The notes: a model not told the origin generated them from the sequence alone. Positions 17,188-25,588 are shown, numbered from the stretch's first letter. The stretch is DNA of 64,000 nt from Bilifractor porci (GCF_009696005.1 NZ_VUMV01000010.1:1-64000); one strand, 5' to 3'. Numbers and translations are program-made.

Positions 17188-18252
17188 ATGTCCGGAAAAG
17201 GAATTTCAGGAATGAAGACAGAAAAGAACAGGGGCAGAAAAAAACAGGCGGAATACAAAGGATTATTTACCGCGCTTCTGGTGCTTACCATTGTGCTTGT
17301 GCTGCTTGCGCTGTGTATCGGGCAGTACCGTGTATCTGCTCTGGATGTAATTAAAATATTTGTGTCCAGAGTCAGGAGTATTCCCGCGACATGGGATGTA
17401 CAGGCAGAAAATGTTGTTCTGAACCTCCGGCTTCCCAGGGTAATCGGGGCGCTGCTTGTCGGTGCGGCCCTGTCTGTTTCCGGATCGGTTTATCAGGGGG
17501 TTTTTAAGAACCCCCTGGTGGCGCCCGATCTGCTTGGCGTAACATCCGGGGCCTGTGTCGGCGCTGCTGCGGCAATTCTGATGCATATGAACTCCTGGGG
17601 CATACAGATTTTTGCTTTTCTGGCGGGCATACTGGCCGTAAGCATTACACTGCTGATCCCAAAGCTGCTGAAAAACACAAACATCACCATGCTGGTGCTG
17701 TCGGGCATTATTGTGAAAGGAATTATGGATTCTGTCCTGGGTCTGATGAAGTATGTGGCTGACCCGGAGACAGAACTCCAGTCCATTACCTATTGGCAGC
17801 TGGGAAGTCTTACCAAGGTGCTCCCGTCTGATTTAATGGCCACAGCCCCTGTTATTCTGACGGGGATGATGGTGATTCTGCTGCTTCGATGGAGAATCAA
17901 TATTCTGTCGCTGGGCGACCGTGAGGCAAGATCCCTCGGTGTGTCTGTAAAGAAAATGAGGAATGTGCTGATTACGTGCGCAACGCTGCTTACGGCGTCG
18001 GCGGTCTGCCTGTGCGGTACCATCGGATGGGTGGGGCTTGTCATTCCGCATCTTTCCAGGATTCTGACAGGACCTGACAATAAAAAATCCGTCCCGGTCA
18101 CCATTCTTCTGGGGGCATCCTTCATGGTTGTTATTGATACACTGGCAAGAGCCATGACCAGCATGGAGATTCCGTTGGGAATTCTGACGGGCTTGATCGG
18201 CGCACCGTTCTACATTATTGTGCTTATGAGGCAGAGGATGAAATTATCATGA
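17188..18252 (+). CDS. FecCD/BtuC-family ABC transporter permease
   Basis: 354 aa with about ten membrane segments. Typical family sequences are NLRLPRVIGALLVGAALSVSG, QGVFKNPLVAPDLLGVTSGA and the cytoplasmic ATPase-contact region near WVGLVIPHLSRILTGPDN. It forms the homodimeric channel for siderophore, haem or cobalamin uptake. The ATG at 17188 lies 5 bases after the preceding stop; an ATG at 17212 has the better SD (AAAGGA) and would remove eight residues. The stop overlaps the ATPase start (ATGA). Confidence 0.92.
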   Translation: MSGKGISGMKTEKNRGRKKQAEYKGLFTALLVLTIVLVLLALCIGQYRVSALDVIKIFVSRVRSIPATWDVQAENVVLNLRLPRVIGALLVGAALSVSGSVYQGVFKNPLVAPDLLGVTSGACVGAAAAILMHMNSWGIQIFAFLAGILAVSITLLIPKLLKNTNITMLVLSGIIVKGIMDSVLGLMKYVADPETELQSITYWQLGSLTKVLPSDLMATAPVILTGMMVILLLRWRINILSLGDREARSLGVSVKKMRNVLITCATLLTASAVCLCGTIGWVGLVIPHLSRILTGPDNKKSVPVTILLGASFMVVIDTLARAMTSMEIPLGILTGLIGAPFYIIVLMRQRMKLS

Positions 18253-19049
18253 TACTGGAAGTGGAGAATTTATCATACAGGTACCGGAAAGCTTCGTCTC
18301 CCATTCTGCGGGATGTCAGCTTTCAGCTGGATTCCGGTGAGATCATGACAATTCTCGGGTGCAACGGTGCCGGAAAATCTACCCTTCTGAATTGCCTGGG
18401 AAATGTTTTTGAACCGATATCCGGAAGAATTTTTCTGGGCGGAGAAGACCTGAGAACCATGGATCTGCGCAAGGCGGCCAGAATGATCAGCTATGTTCCT
18501 CAGAATCACACAGCTGTTTACAGCTACACGGTCAGAGATTTCATTGTTATGGGGAGAGCCCCTCACCTTGGCATTCTGCAGTCGCCGGGAGAAAAGGATT
18601 ATGAAATTGCCGATCAGGTGATGAAAGAACTGGGAATCTCGCGGCTGGCGGACAAGGCTTATACAGAAATATCCGGAGGGGAACGGCAGCAGGCCCTAAT
18701 TGGAAGAGCGATTGTCCAGCAGCCGAAGATCATCCTTTTTGACGAGCCGACCAACCATCTCGACTATGGAAATCAGCTCAGGATGATTCGGCTGGTAAGA
18801 GAGCTGGCGGAAAAAGGATATGCGGTGCTGATGACCACGCATATGCCGGATCACGCCATGCTGCTGGGAGGAAAAACGGCAATTCTGGACCGGGAGGGAA
18901 GGCTCCGCGTGGGAAAAGCCGAAGAGGTTATTAATGAGAAAACCATGGATGAAATCTACCGGATTAAGGTAAAAATCGTCTATGTGCCGGAAATCGAAAG
19001 AAAAGTCTGCGTGTTTGATGAAAACGCCGCTGTCGGTAAAGAGAAATAA
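18249..19049 (+). CDS. FecE/BtuD-family ABC transporter ATP-binding protein
   Basis: 266 aa. Walker A GCNGAGKST, Q-loop VPQNH, signature SGGERQQ, Walker B IILFDEPTNHLD and the switch His (TTHMPDH) are all present. It powers the permease encoded immediately upstream (4-base overlap). It is the last gene of the riboswitch 2 operon; no clear terminator is seen before the convergent LysR gene. Confidence 0.93.
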   Translation: MILEVENLSYRYRKASSPILRDVSFQLDSGEIMTILGCNGAGKSTLLNCLGNVFEPISGRIFLGGEDLRTMDLRKAARMISYVPQNHTAVYSYTVRDFIVMGRAPHLGILQSPGEKDYEIADQVMKELGISRLADKAYTEISGGERQQALIGRAIVQQPKIILFDEPTNHLDYGNQLRMIRLVRELAEKGYAVLMTTHMPDHAMLLGGKTAILDREGRLRVGKAEEVINEKTMDEIYRIKVKIVYVPEIERKVCVFDENAAVGKEK

Positions 19050-19058
19050 CCGGATGCG

Positions 19059-20000
19059 CTAGGGCACGGAAGGAATTCCGAACTGCTGTATTTCCGCGTT
19101 CAGACAGCCCAGATATTGTCTGGCAAGGCTGCTTTGTTCTCTGTTTTTTTGAAAAATATATCCGACGTGGAGTGGCTCCAACGGTTCCTTCAGAGGGACG
19201 GCAATCACAGCGTTTTCCCTGGAACGGAAAAAAGAATCCGCATTGCTGTTAGGCAGATCCACGGCGATACTGAAGGCGTCGCTGTTCCGGATCAGATTCA
19301 GCTTGCTGCTCCGGTCAGTCACATGCACATTCTTTTCCAGCAGCTCATAGAAAAGAGGCTCCTCCGTAAACTGATCGGGGTCGCTGGAGCTGTCATACGT
19401 GACAAACGGATAGTTCTTCAGATCTTCAATAGAAATCGCCTCTTCCCCGGCCAGGGGATGATTTTTCCGTACAAACACATAACACGGCATCTGTGTCAGT
19501 TCCGTAAAAGAAAGCTCATGTAGAAACAGCGATTTTCGTATCATAAGAATATGGGAGTCATGGAAGGCGCAGATGCCGAGCTCGCTTTTTCCTGTTGTAA
19601 CGTCTCGGAATACCGTGGCGGTATCGGTCTCGCGGATAGAGACATCGAAGCAGGGTGCCTGAAAGGTATTCAGAAATTTCCGGAAAGCACGGACAGCAAA
19701 GGGGAGATGCTGGGCGGAGACGGAGAAGTACATGTGCAGATAATTTCTGCTCTGATACTTGGTCGCAAGGAATTCTGTCTTGGAGACAATCTCCTTGCAG
19801 TATTTCAGAAAATCTTCCCCGTCATAGGTCAGAAGCACCCCTCTGCTGGTTCTCTCAAAAATCCGGATGCCGACTTCTTTTTCTGTTTCCTTTACCGCGT
19901 TAGAGACCGCGGACTGGGTCATATACAGGTTTTTTGCCGCCTGTGATATGGAGTGGCAGTTGGCGATCTCTATAATATATTTCAGATTCTGAAAAGTCAT
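19059..20000 (-). CDS. LysR-family transcriptional regulator
   Basis: 313 aa. N-terminal winged helix (residues 1-65, ISQAAKNLYMTQSAVSNAVKE) and a C-terminal effector domain of LysR type. It is convergent with the importer operon, only 9 bases between stops, so it probably does not control it directly. The serine dehydratase genes lie divergently ~480 bases away and are possible targets. The effector is unknown. Confidence 0.92.
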   Translation of the reverse strand: MTFQNLKYIIEIANCHSISQAAKNLYMTQSAVSNAVKETEKEVGIRIFERTSRGVLLTYDGEDFLKYCKEIVSKTEFLATKYQSRNYLHMYFSVSAQHLPFAVRAFRKFLNTFQAPCFDVSIRETDTATVFRDVTTGKSELGICAFHDSHILMIRKSLFLHELSFTELTQMPCYVFVRKNHPLAGEEAISIEDLKNYPFVTYDSSSDPDQFTEEPLFYELLEKNVHVTDRSSKLNLIRNSDAFSIAVDLPNSNADSFFRSRENAVIAVPLKEPLEPLHVGYIFQKNREQSSLARQYLGCLNAEIQQFGIPSVP

Positions 20001-20210
20001 GTCAGATGGTAACCCGTCCTTTTCCTATTCATCGTAAATTTCTGTTATTATGCGGAAAGCCCGGACGGATCGAGTGTCCGTCTCCACGGCTTTTACTTAT
20101 ACAGTACAACAAATTGCTGCAGACGGAAAGACGGAAGCTTTATGACAAAGTCATCTCCATCCCCTTCTCTCCAGGGCTATCTGTGATATACTGACTCTTG
20201 GAAAGGGTGT
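20001..20210. promoter_or_regulatory. Divergent region between the LysR gene and sdaAB
   Basis: About 210 bases without a supported gene. A -10-like GATATACT lies near 20178-20185 on the plus strand just before the candidate riboswitch; a 62-aa ORF at 20006 has no coding signature. LysR autoregulatory sites would be expected here but no clear T-N11-A dyad stands out. Confidence 0.3.
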
Positions 20211-20322
20211 ACGGGAAAAACTGAGACAGGGAATATGGGGATGAACTCCGGAATGTGCTGTGGAATAACTGCCGCACTGTGATGAATGTATGCACAGTCA
20301 TTTTACCGGGGTGTACGCCGCT
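20211..20322 (+). ncRNA. Candidate third cobalamin-type riboswitch (divergent)
   Basis: The segment has cobalamin-like order: GGGAATATGGGGATGAACTCC, then TGCCGCACTGTGATGAATG (compare CCCGCCACTGTGA), then AGTCATTTTACCGG as a degenerate B12 box. The flanking GTGTAC copies (~20213 and ~20313) can pair with two G-U pairs. Against it: the B12 box is poor and the downstream genes are serine dehydratase, not a usual target. A stem GCAGGCGCAGC / GCTGCCTGC follows at ~20364-20408. Confidence 0.42.
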
Positions 20323-20476
20323 ATGCCGCAGGGAACCTATATGATTTTTCTTGACTGCACGGAATACTGCAGGCGCAGCGGGTTTGACCGATTTCTGAAT
20401 GCTGCCTGCGGCTCATAAACAAAAACAGATTGACTTCAGACTCCTGCTCGGAAACGCAAAAAGACCGGAGGAAAAT

Positions 20477-21145
20477 ATGAACATTTTTAATATCATCGGA
20501 CCGGTTATGGTCGGGCCTTCCAGCTCGCACACGGCCGGTGCCGTGCGCATCGGGAATGCATGCAGAAAGCTGCTGGGAGAAAAGGTCCGGAAAGCGGATA
20601 TTTATCTTCACGGCTCTTTCCGGAGAACCGGCAGGGGGCACGGCACAGACCGGGCGCTGCTCGCCGGGCTGATGGGCTTTGCCGTGGACGATCCCAGGAT
20701 TCCGGACAGCTTCTCTTACGCGGAAAAGGCCGGGCTTCTTTTTTCGTTCCACGGCATTGATCTGGGGGAGGAAGCCCATCCGAATTCTGTAAAGCTGGAG
20801 CTGGAATCGGTTTCCGGCAGAAAGCTGTCTATTGTCGCGTCCTCGGTAGGAGGCGGCAGCATCCTGATCAACGAGATCGACGGGCTTTCCGCAAATTTCA
20901 GCGGAGAGCTGCCCACGCTGATCGTCCACAACCTGGACCAGCCCGGCCATGTGGCGGAGGTGACATCCATGCTGCAGCATAAATCGGTCAATATCGCGAC
21001 CATGCAGCTGTACCGGTCCGGGAGAGGCGGGCACGCGGTCATGGTAATTGAGTGCGACCAGGAGGTTCCGAAGGAATCTCTGGACTGGCTGGAGCATCTG
21101 GAAGGCGTGGAAAAGGTAACGTATTACAGTCTGGCGGAAGACTGA
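20477..21145 (+). CDS. sdaAB: L-serine dehydratase, beta subunit
   Basis: 222 aa from the ATG with SD GGAGG; an upstream in-frame start at 20399 lacks an SD. N-terminal NIIGPVMVGPSSSHTAGAVRIG is diagnostic, and residues ~145-222 form an ACT domain (LIVHNLDQPGHVAEVTSMLQ). With SdaAA it deaminates L-serine to pyruvate and ammonia using an oxygen-sensitive [4Fe-4S] cluster. The alpha gene follows after 21 bases. Confidence 0.96.
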   Translation: MNIFNIIGPVMVGPSSSHTAGAVRIGNACRKLLGEKVRKADIYLHGSFRRTGRGHGTDRALLAGLMGFAVDDPRIPDSFSYAEKAGLLFSFHGIDLGEEAHPNSVKLELESVSGRKLSIVASSVGGGSILINEIDGLSANFSGELPTLIVHNLDQPGHVAEVTSMLQHKSVNIATMQLYRSGRGGHAVMVIECDQEVPKESLDWLEHLEGVEKVTYYSLAED

Positions 21146-21166
21146 CCGGCAAAGGGAGGTAGAAGC

Positions 21167-22039
21167 ATGTTTCAGTCTCTGGAAGAAATCCTGCAGACCT
21201 GCAGCAGAGAGAAGAAGCTTTTCTGGGAGGTCGTTCTGGAGGATGACTGCAAGGAAGAGGGAATCACCAGGGAGGAATCGCTGGAGAAGATGAACCAAAC
21301 CTGGAAGGCTATGGCGGATTCCGACCGCGCCTACGATCCGGGACTTCTATCCGCCAGCGGCCTTTCCGGCGGGGATGCCGCGAAAATGGATGCCTGGAGG
21401 AAGAAGGGAACAACGATCTGCGGTGATTTTCTGAACCGCATGATGGTGCGGGCGCTTCGCGTGGCGGAGTCCAATGCCTGTATGAAGAGAATTGTGGCGG
21501 CACCGACGGCCGGGGCCTGCGGCGTCATACCGGCGGTTCTTCTGACCATTCAGGAGGAGAAAAAGCTGGAGGACTCCTCCATGGTCCGTGCGCTCTATGT
21601 GGCGGGAGGAATCGGCGGTGTTATCGCGGGCCGGTTCTGCATCTCCGGCGCGGAGGGAGGCTGTCAGGCGGAGATCGGCTCCGCGGCGGCCATGGCATCG
21701 GGAGCGGCTGTTTACCTGATGGGCGGAACGAACGAGGAGATTGCAAACGCCTGTGCATTGACTATATCATCCATGCTCGGACTGGTCTGCGATCCGGTTG
21801 CCGGTCTGGTGGAAGTACCCTGCGTCAAAAGAAATGTTACCGGAACCATGAACGCTGTGGCGGCGGCGGAAATGACGTTAGCCGGGATACAGACCCGGAT
21901 TCCGCCGGACGAGGTGATAGACGCCATGAAAAGCGTGGGACGGTCCATTGTGCCGGAACTGCGGGAAACCGGCCTGGGAGGCCTTGCGGCAACCCAGACC
22001 GGCCAAAAGATACGCGAAGCCCTGGAAAGAGAGCAGTAA
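21167..22039 (+). CDS. sdaAA: L-serine dehydratase, alpha subunit
   Basis: 290 aa. Carries the conserved cluster-region sequences APTAGACGVIPAVL, SGAEGGCQAEIGSAAAMASG and CDPVAGLVEVPCVKRN with the Cys that bind the catalytic [4Fe-4S] cluster. SD GGGAGG. Forms the enzyme with SdaAB; a terminator follows. ridA, encoding the enzyme that removes the 2-aminoacrylate by-product, is convergent just downstream. Confidence 0.96.
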   Translation: MFQSLEEILQTCSREKKLFWEVVLEDDCKEEGITREESLEKMNQTWKAMADSDRAYDPGLLSASGLSGGDAAKMDAWRKKGTTICGDFLNRMMVRALRVAESNACMKRIVAAPTAGACGVIPAVLLTIQEEKKLEDSSMVRALYVAGGIGGVIAGRFCISGAEGGCQAEIGSAAAMASGAAVYLMGGTNEEIANACALTISSMLGLVCDPVAGLVEVPCVKRNVTGTMNAVAAAEMTLAGIQTRIPPDEVIDAMKSVGRSIVPELRETGLGGLAATQTGQKIREALEREQ

Positions 22040-22061
22040 GCTCCCTTTCCGGGGCTTTTTT
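22037..22061 (+). terminator. Terminator of sdaAB-sdaAA
   Basis: AAGCTCC / GGGGCTT stem, 6-base loop, then TTTTTT. Confidence 0.85.
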
Positions 22062-22223
22062 CTTTCGTCGGGAGCAGGCAGGGCAGCATAACCTCGCTGG
22101 TTTTGCCACAGCCGAGAAGGAAGCGGCAAGGTTCCCTGACCCGCTTCATGACATGATTGGATATGGGCGCGATTTTCTGTCCAGTCAAAAACGGAGCAGT
22201 ATTGCTCTGCCGACGTTTCCTGT

Positions 22224-22607
22224 TCAGTCGAGAACAGCAATTGCCTCGATTTCAACCAGCGCGCCCTTGGGAATATCGGCTGCCTGGAAAGCGGAGCGTG
22301 CAGGATAGGGAGCCGTAAAGAAGGTGGCGTAAACTTCATTCATCGCGGCAAAATCCTGGATATTCTTCAGAAGCACCGTCGTTTTTACCACATGGCTCAT
22401 GTCGGTTCCCGCAGCCTTCAGAATATTGCTGATGTTGGTCAGGCTCTGCTTTGCCTGCTCTTCAATCGTTGCTCCCGCAAATTCGCCGGTTGCCGGATTA
22501 ATCGGAATCTGACCGGAGACATAGACGGTATGCCCGTCTGTAACTGCCTGGGAATACGGGCCGATGGCGGCCGGAGCGTTATCGGTGTGAATGCTTTTTA
22601 TACTCAT
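22224..22607 (-). CDS. ridA: RidA family enamine/imine deaminase
   Basis: 127 aa, exact family length. Conserved IGPYSQAV, VYVSGQIPINP and PARSAFQ containing the catalytic Arg; C-terminal VEIEAIA. RidA hydrolyses reactive 2-aminoacrylate/imine intermediates formed by serine and threonine dehydratases, which fits its place next to sdaAB-sdaAA. SD GGAGGAACA precedes the ATG. Confidence 0.96.
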   Translation of the reverse strand: MSIKSIHTDNAPAAIGPYSQAVTDGHTVYVSGQIPINPATGEFAGATIEEQAKQSLTNISNILKAAGTDMSHVVKTTVLLKNIQDFAAMNEVYATFFTAPYPARSAFQAADIPKGALVEIEAIAVLD

Positions 22608-23006
22608 GTTTTGTTCCTCCTGTCGTTATACTGTACGGTAGAGAATTTGCGTATCCGGCAGACGGCCGGAAACAGACGCAAATCTCATGGCTCATTATAG
22701 AAGGCAGAGGAATCATCCGTCAATCCCGAAGAACGGAACTGTCCACTCTGCCCGCTCTTGAGCACTCTTGACTTCTCCTGCACGTATACATGCCACAGCA
22801 GCTAATGCCTGTAGGGAGCGCTTATGGGCAGTATTAATTAATCAGAGAACGCTTATGCCTGCAGCGAATATCTATGGCACAGGAGAAAGAATTTTTAGTG
22901 CCTATAGGGAGCGTCTGCGCTGCCGGGAAGAGGAACTTGCACAGTTTGAAAAAAATCACTATACTGAGTGGGCACGATAAAAACAGAGCAGAGAGGGGCG
23001 AGAGCA
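22608..23006. other. Intergenic region with imperfect short repeats
   Basis: About 400 bases. It contains the ridA promoter region and three copies of a short motif around 22803-22926: TGCCTGTAGGGAGCGCTTATG, GCTTATGCCTGCAGCG and TGCCTATAGGGAGCGTCTG. A 70-aa ORF across it (22768-22980) has no SD or recognisable sequence and is not called. Confidence 0.5.
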
Positions 23007-23114
23007 ATGAGTAAGTTCGGTGGAAAAAATAAAGACAGCAAGGCTGCGGCAGAGAAAAAAATGAAGGCCCAGCTGGCAGCGCTGAAGAGGAAAAATGCGA
23101 AGAAGAAAAAGTAA
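23007..23114 (+). CDS. Tiny Lys/Ala-rich protein (35 aa)
   Basis: MSKFGGKNKDSKAAAEKK start, then Ala/Leu/Lys and ending NAKKKK. An SD-like GAGGGG lies upstream of the ATG. It overlaps the start of the nuclease gene by 20 bases in another frame. Highly basic, no membrane segment; possibly nucleic-acid binding or simply a leader coupling translation of the nuclease gene. No family is recognised. Confidence 0.5.
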   Translation: MSKFGGKNKDSKAAAEKKMKAQLAALKRKNAKKKK

Positions 23115-24126
23115 TAGAAAAAGCAGAGGATTCCGATCGGCAGCAGTCCTGCTTGTTCTGGCACTTTCTTTCTGCTTTCAGGGCTGCTCCGGCAGCCCTT
23201 TTTTCGGAACCGGAAATGAGCAGAAGGTTTCGAACCAGATACAGGTTTCGGATGCTTTTTCTGTGGACCAGGTGCCTGCTTACAGTCAGCAGGCATCCGT
23301 TACTGTTCATGAAAACAAGCCGTATTTCCGTCTGGAAGATTTTTCGGCAGCGGCGTTTGAATCGTACAGCAGTCTGGACAGTCTGGGCCGCTGCGGAACA
23401 GCGTTCGCGTGCATCGGGCAGGAACTGATGCCAACCGAAAAACGCGGCGCGATCGGGGACATAAAACCCACAGGATGGCATCTGGTCAAATATGCGGGGA
23501 TAGACGGGAATTACCTCTATAACCGCTGTCATCTGATCGCCTATTCGCTAACCGCGGAAAACGCGAATGAGAAGAATCTGATCACGGGAACCCGTTATCT
23601 CAATGTGCAGGGAATGCTGCCGTATGAAACTACGGTGGCTGATTACATAAAAGCCACAGGCAATCATGTGCTTTACCGGGTGACACCGGTTTTTGAAGGA
23701 AACAATCTTCTGGCCTCCGGGGTGCTGATGGAGGCGGAGTCGGTGGAAGACGAAGGCTCCGGGGTACAGTTCTGTGTCTACTGCTACAATGTCCAGCCGG
23801 GCATTGCCATTGATTATGCGGACGGAACAAGCAGCGGGCCGGGATACACGGGAGAAGGCCAGGCGGATCAGGAGGGGCAGGCCGGAACAACGGACTCTAA
23901 GACAGAGGATTCGCAGAATCAGGGCAGCGCGCCGAAATCTAAAACAGAGGATCTGCAGGAGCAGGGCAGTACTATGGTGTATGTTGGAAATTCCAATACC
24001 ATGAAGTTTCACAGGCCGGACTGTTCCAGTGTTGCGGAGATGGCAGAATCTAACAAGGTGGGATTTTCCAGCCGGGAAGAGGCACTGCAGCAGGGATACG
24101 AACCCTGTAAACGCTGTAATCCGTGA
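23095..24126 (+). CDS. Lipoprotein DNA/RNA non-specific endonuclease with C-terminal Ada-type zinc-binding module
   Basis: 343 aa. Signal with Cys in CFQGCSG; nuclease domain ~60-235 with the EndA/Spd-like core YLYNRCHLIAYSL (His of the DRGH-type site), NLITGTRYLN (metal-binding Asn) and GMLPYE. A Gly/Gln/Glu linker with two copies of SKTED-x-Q-x-QGS follows. The last ~48 residues, VYVGNSNTMKFHRPDCSS ... YEPCKRCNP, contain a His/Cys set like the Ada metal-binding domain found on surface nucleases. Probably degrades extracellular DNA on the outer face of the membrane. Confidence 0.85.
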   Translation: MRRRKSNRKSRGFRSAAVLLVLALSFCFQGCSGSPFFGTGNEQKVSNQIQVSDAFSVDQVPAYSQQASVTVHENKPYFRLEDFSAAAFESYSSLDSLGRCGTAFACIGQELMPTEKRGAIGDIKPTGWHLVKYAGIDGNYLYNRCHLIAYSLTAENANEKNLITGTRYLNVQGMLPYETTVADYIKATGNHVLYRVTPVFEGNNLLASGVLMEAESVEDEGSGVQFCVYCYNVQPGIAIDYADGTSSGPGYTGEGQADQEGQAGTTDSKTEDSQNQGSAPKSKTEDLQEQGSTMVYVGNSNTMKFHRPDCSSVAEMAESNKVGFSSREEALQQGYEPCKRCNP

Positions 24127-24250
24127 ATCCCACACGACCGTCATGAGTGTTAGCGTTCATAGGCAAAAAATCCGCAGAAGAATCCCCTCCCCCGGCTTCT
24201 TCCCGACAAGAAACCGTGATACGATACAGATGCATCAGGTAAAGAGAATA

Positions 24251-24290
24251 AAAAAAGATCTGCTTCCTCCGATTCCGCAGATCTTTTTTT
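24251..24290. terminator. Bidirectional terminator hairpin
   Basis: AAAAAAGATCTGC / GCAGATCTTTTTT, 13 bp perfect, 13-base loop. It works in principle on both strands and follows the nuclease gene. Confidence 0.88.
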
Positions 24291-24420
24291 ATATTTACCG
24301 GCATACGTGATTTATGCCCTGTATGGACAGCTGCCGGATTATCCTTCCGGGATTGTCTTTTACAAAAACAGACGGTATGATGATGGCATGCGGACTGAAA
24401 AGAATGGAGAAAAATCGGAA

Positions 24421-24702
24421 ATGGCAGAGGAAAAAGAGTACAGGGATCCAAACAGAAGGGCTGTGGTTAACAGACTTGCCAGAGCATCCGGCCATCTGGA
24501 AATGGTCAGGAGAATGGTAGAAGAAGGCCGGAGCTACAATGATGTACTGATACAGCTTGCGGCCGTGAAAGCCGCCATTAACAATACAGGAAAGGTAATT
24601 CTGAAGGACTATATAAAACAGTGCCTGGAAGAACTTGCAGAGGGCGGAGACAAAGAGGCGCTGGACGAGCTGAACAGGGCTGTTGACCAGTTTATTAAGT
24701 AA
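24421..24702 (+). CDS. CsoR/FrmR (DUF156) family regulator with altered metal ligands
   Basis: 93 aa from the ATG at 24421 (GGAG upstream); earlier in-frame starts at 24307/24388 lack SDs. The helical DUF156 pattern is clear: NRRAVVNRLARASGHLEMVRRMVEEGR, DVLIQLAAVKAAIN, VILKDYIKQC. In copper-sensing CsoR the ligands are Cys-x(24)-His-x3-Cys; here the first Cys is Tyr (GRSYNDVL), the His is Tyr (LKDYIKQC), and only the last Cys remains. It may sense something other than Cu(I), or use the single Cys as in persulfide/formaldehyde sensors. No obvious target gene adjoins it. Confidence 0.85.
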   Translation: MAEEKEYRDPNRRAVVNRLARASGHLEMVRRMVEEGRSYNDVLIQLAAVKAAINNTGKVILKDYIKQCLEELAEGGDKEALDELNRAVDQFIK

Positions 24703-24827
24703 CACGACATACCCGCAGGCGGGGCGCTCAGGATGTATATGCTTTATCTTTTATATCTGGAGGCGGGGCATGGCGGCAGGAACATTTTTTTAGATTGAAA
24801 AACGCAGAAGCGAGGACAGGCAGACAG

Positions 24828-25496
24828 ATGGAAAGAGCAGAAAGCCCGAAAATACAGGAGCAGAAACTCTGCGAATATTACATCAGCGAATATCAGAAAG
24901 CAGACCCGTTCCGGATTGCGAACAGGGTAGGCGTTCCTTATCATTATACGGAACAGGAATTCCAAATGTCGGTTATGGGACGGGCATATGCGGTAAAATT
25001 CCCGGAGTTTTCCATCCGCTGTCTGGAGGGAGAAGATATCTATGACCTGTCGGAATCCCGAAAGTTCCGGGTTTTGCTTCTTCGGTTTCTGCTGTACGGG
25101 ACGGTTTTCGAGGCGAACGGGGACTTCCGGCTTTTCCGGGAACTTCCGTCCGGAGACAGGCTTTCCCGGCAGTTTGAAGAGCAGTGCGTAAAAAAAATGG
25201 AAAACCGTTATGGAAGGGTTCTCCAGGTATTTGAAGCCATTATGGAAAAAATGAATGCCGTGCGGATTTACGGCGCGGATATTGCCTACGAGATGGAGTT
25301 TCTGGAAGGACTCTACATCCGGTTCCTCTTCCTGGCAGGAAGCGAAAGCCTCCTGCCAAAGCTCCGGATACTCTTTTCCAGCAATTTCCCGGCAGCATTT
25401 TCCGCGGAGGAACTGTCAGATATCATAGAAATCTGTATGGATGCCTTTGACGCGGCAGAGCCGCTGCTGGCTGTCGCCAACCCCTACAGCCGGTAA
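24828..25496 (+). CDS. DUF3786-like protein
   Basis: 222 aa from the ATG at 24828; a TTG at 24795 would add 11 residues. The pattern VGVPYHYTEQEFQMSVMGR, then YAVKFPEF, LLLRFLLYG and FRELPSG matches what I know of DUF3786 proteins of anaerobes; the rest is helical (IYGADIAYEMEFLEGLYIRF). No catalytic motif or membrane segment. Family function is not established. Convergent with the oxidoreductase gene downstream. Confidence 0.65.
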   Translation: MERAESPKIQEQKLCEYYISEYQKADPFRIANRVGVPYHYTEQEFQMSVMGRAYAVKFPEFSIRCLEGEDIYDLSESRKFRVLLLRFLLYGTVFEANGDFRLFRELPSGDRLSRQFEEQCVKKMENRYGRVLQVFEAIMEKMNAVRIYGADIAYEMEFLEGLYIRFLFLAGSESLLPKLRILFSSNFPAAFSAEELSDIIEICMDAFDAAEPLLAVANPYSR

Positions 25497-25588
25497 AAAA
25501 GCCGCTGCCGCTTATGGCCGTGTGTTCGGAATTCGGAAGAATCTGCCGGTTTTTCCCTTGTACCAGTATTATGGAAAAGGCGGTAGAT

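Noticed and set aside
22768-22980. 70-aa ORF
   Set aside because: Covers the short repeats, lacks an SD and has no recognisable sequence.
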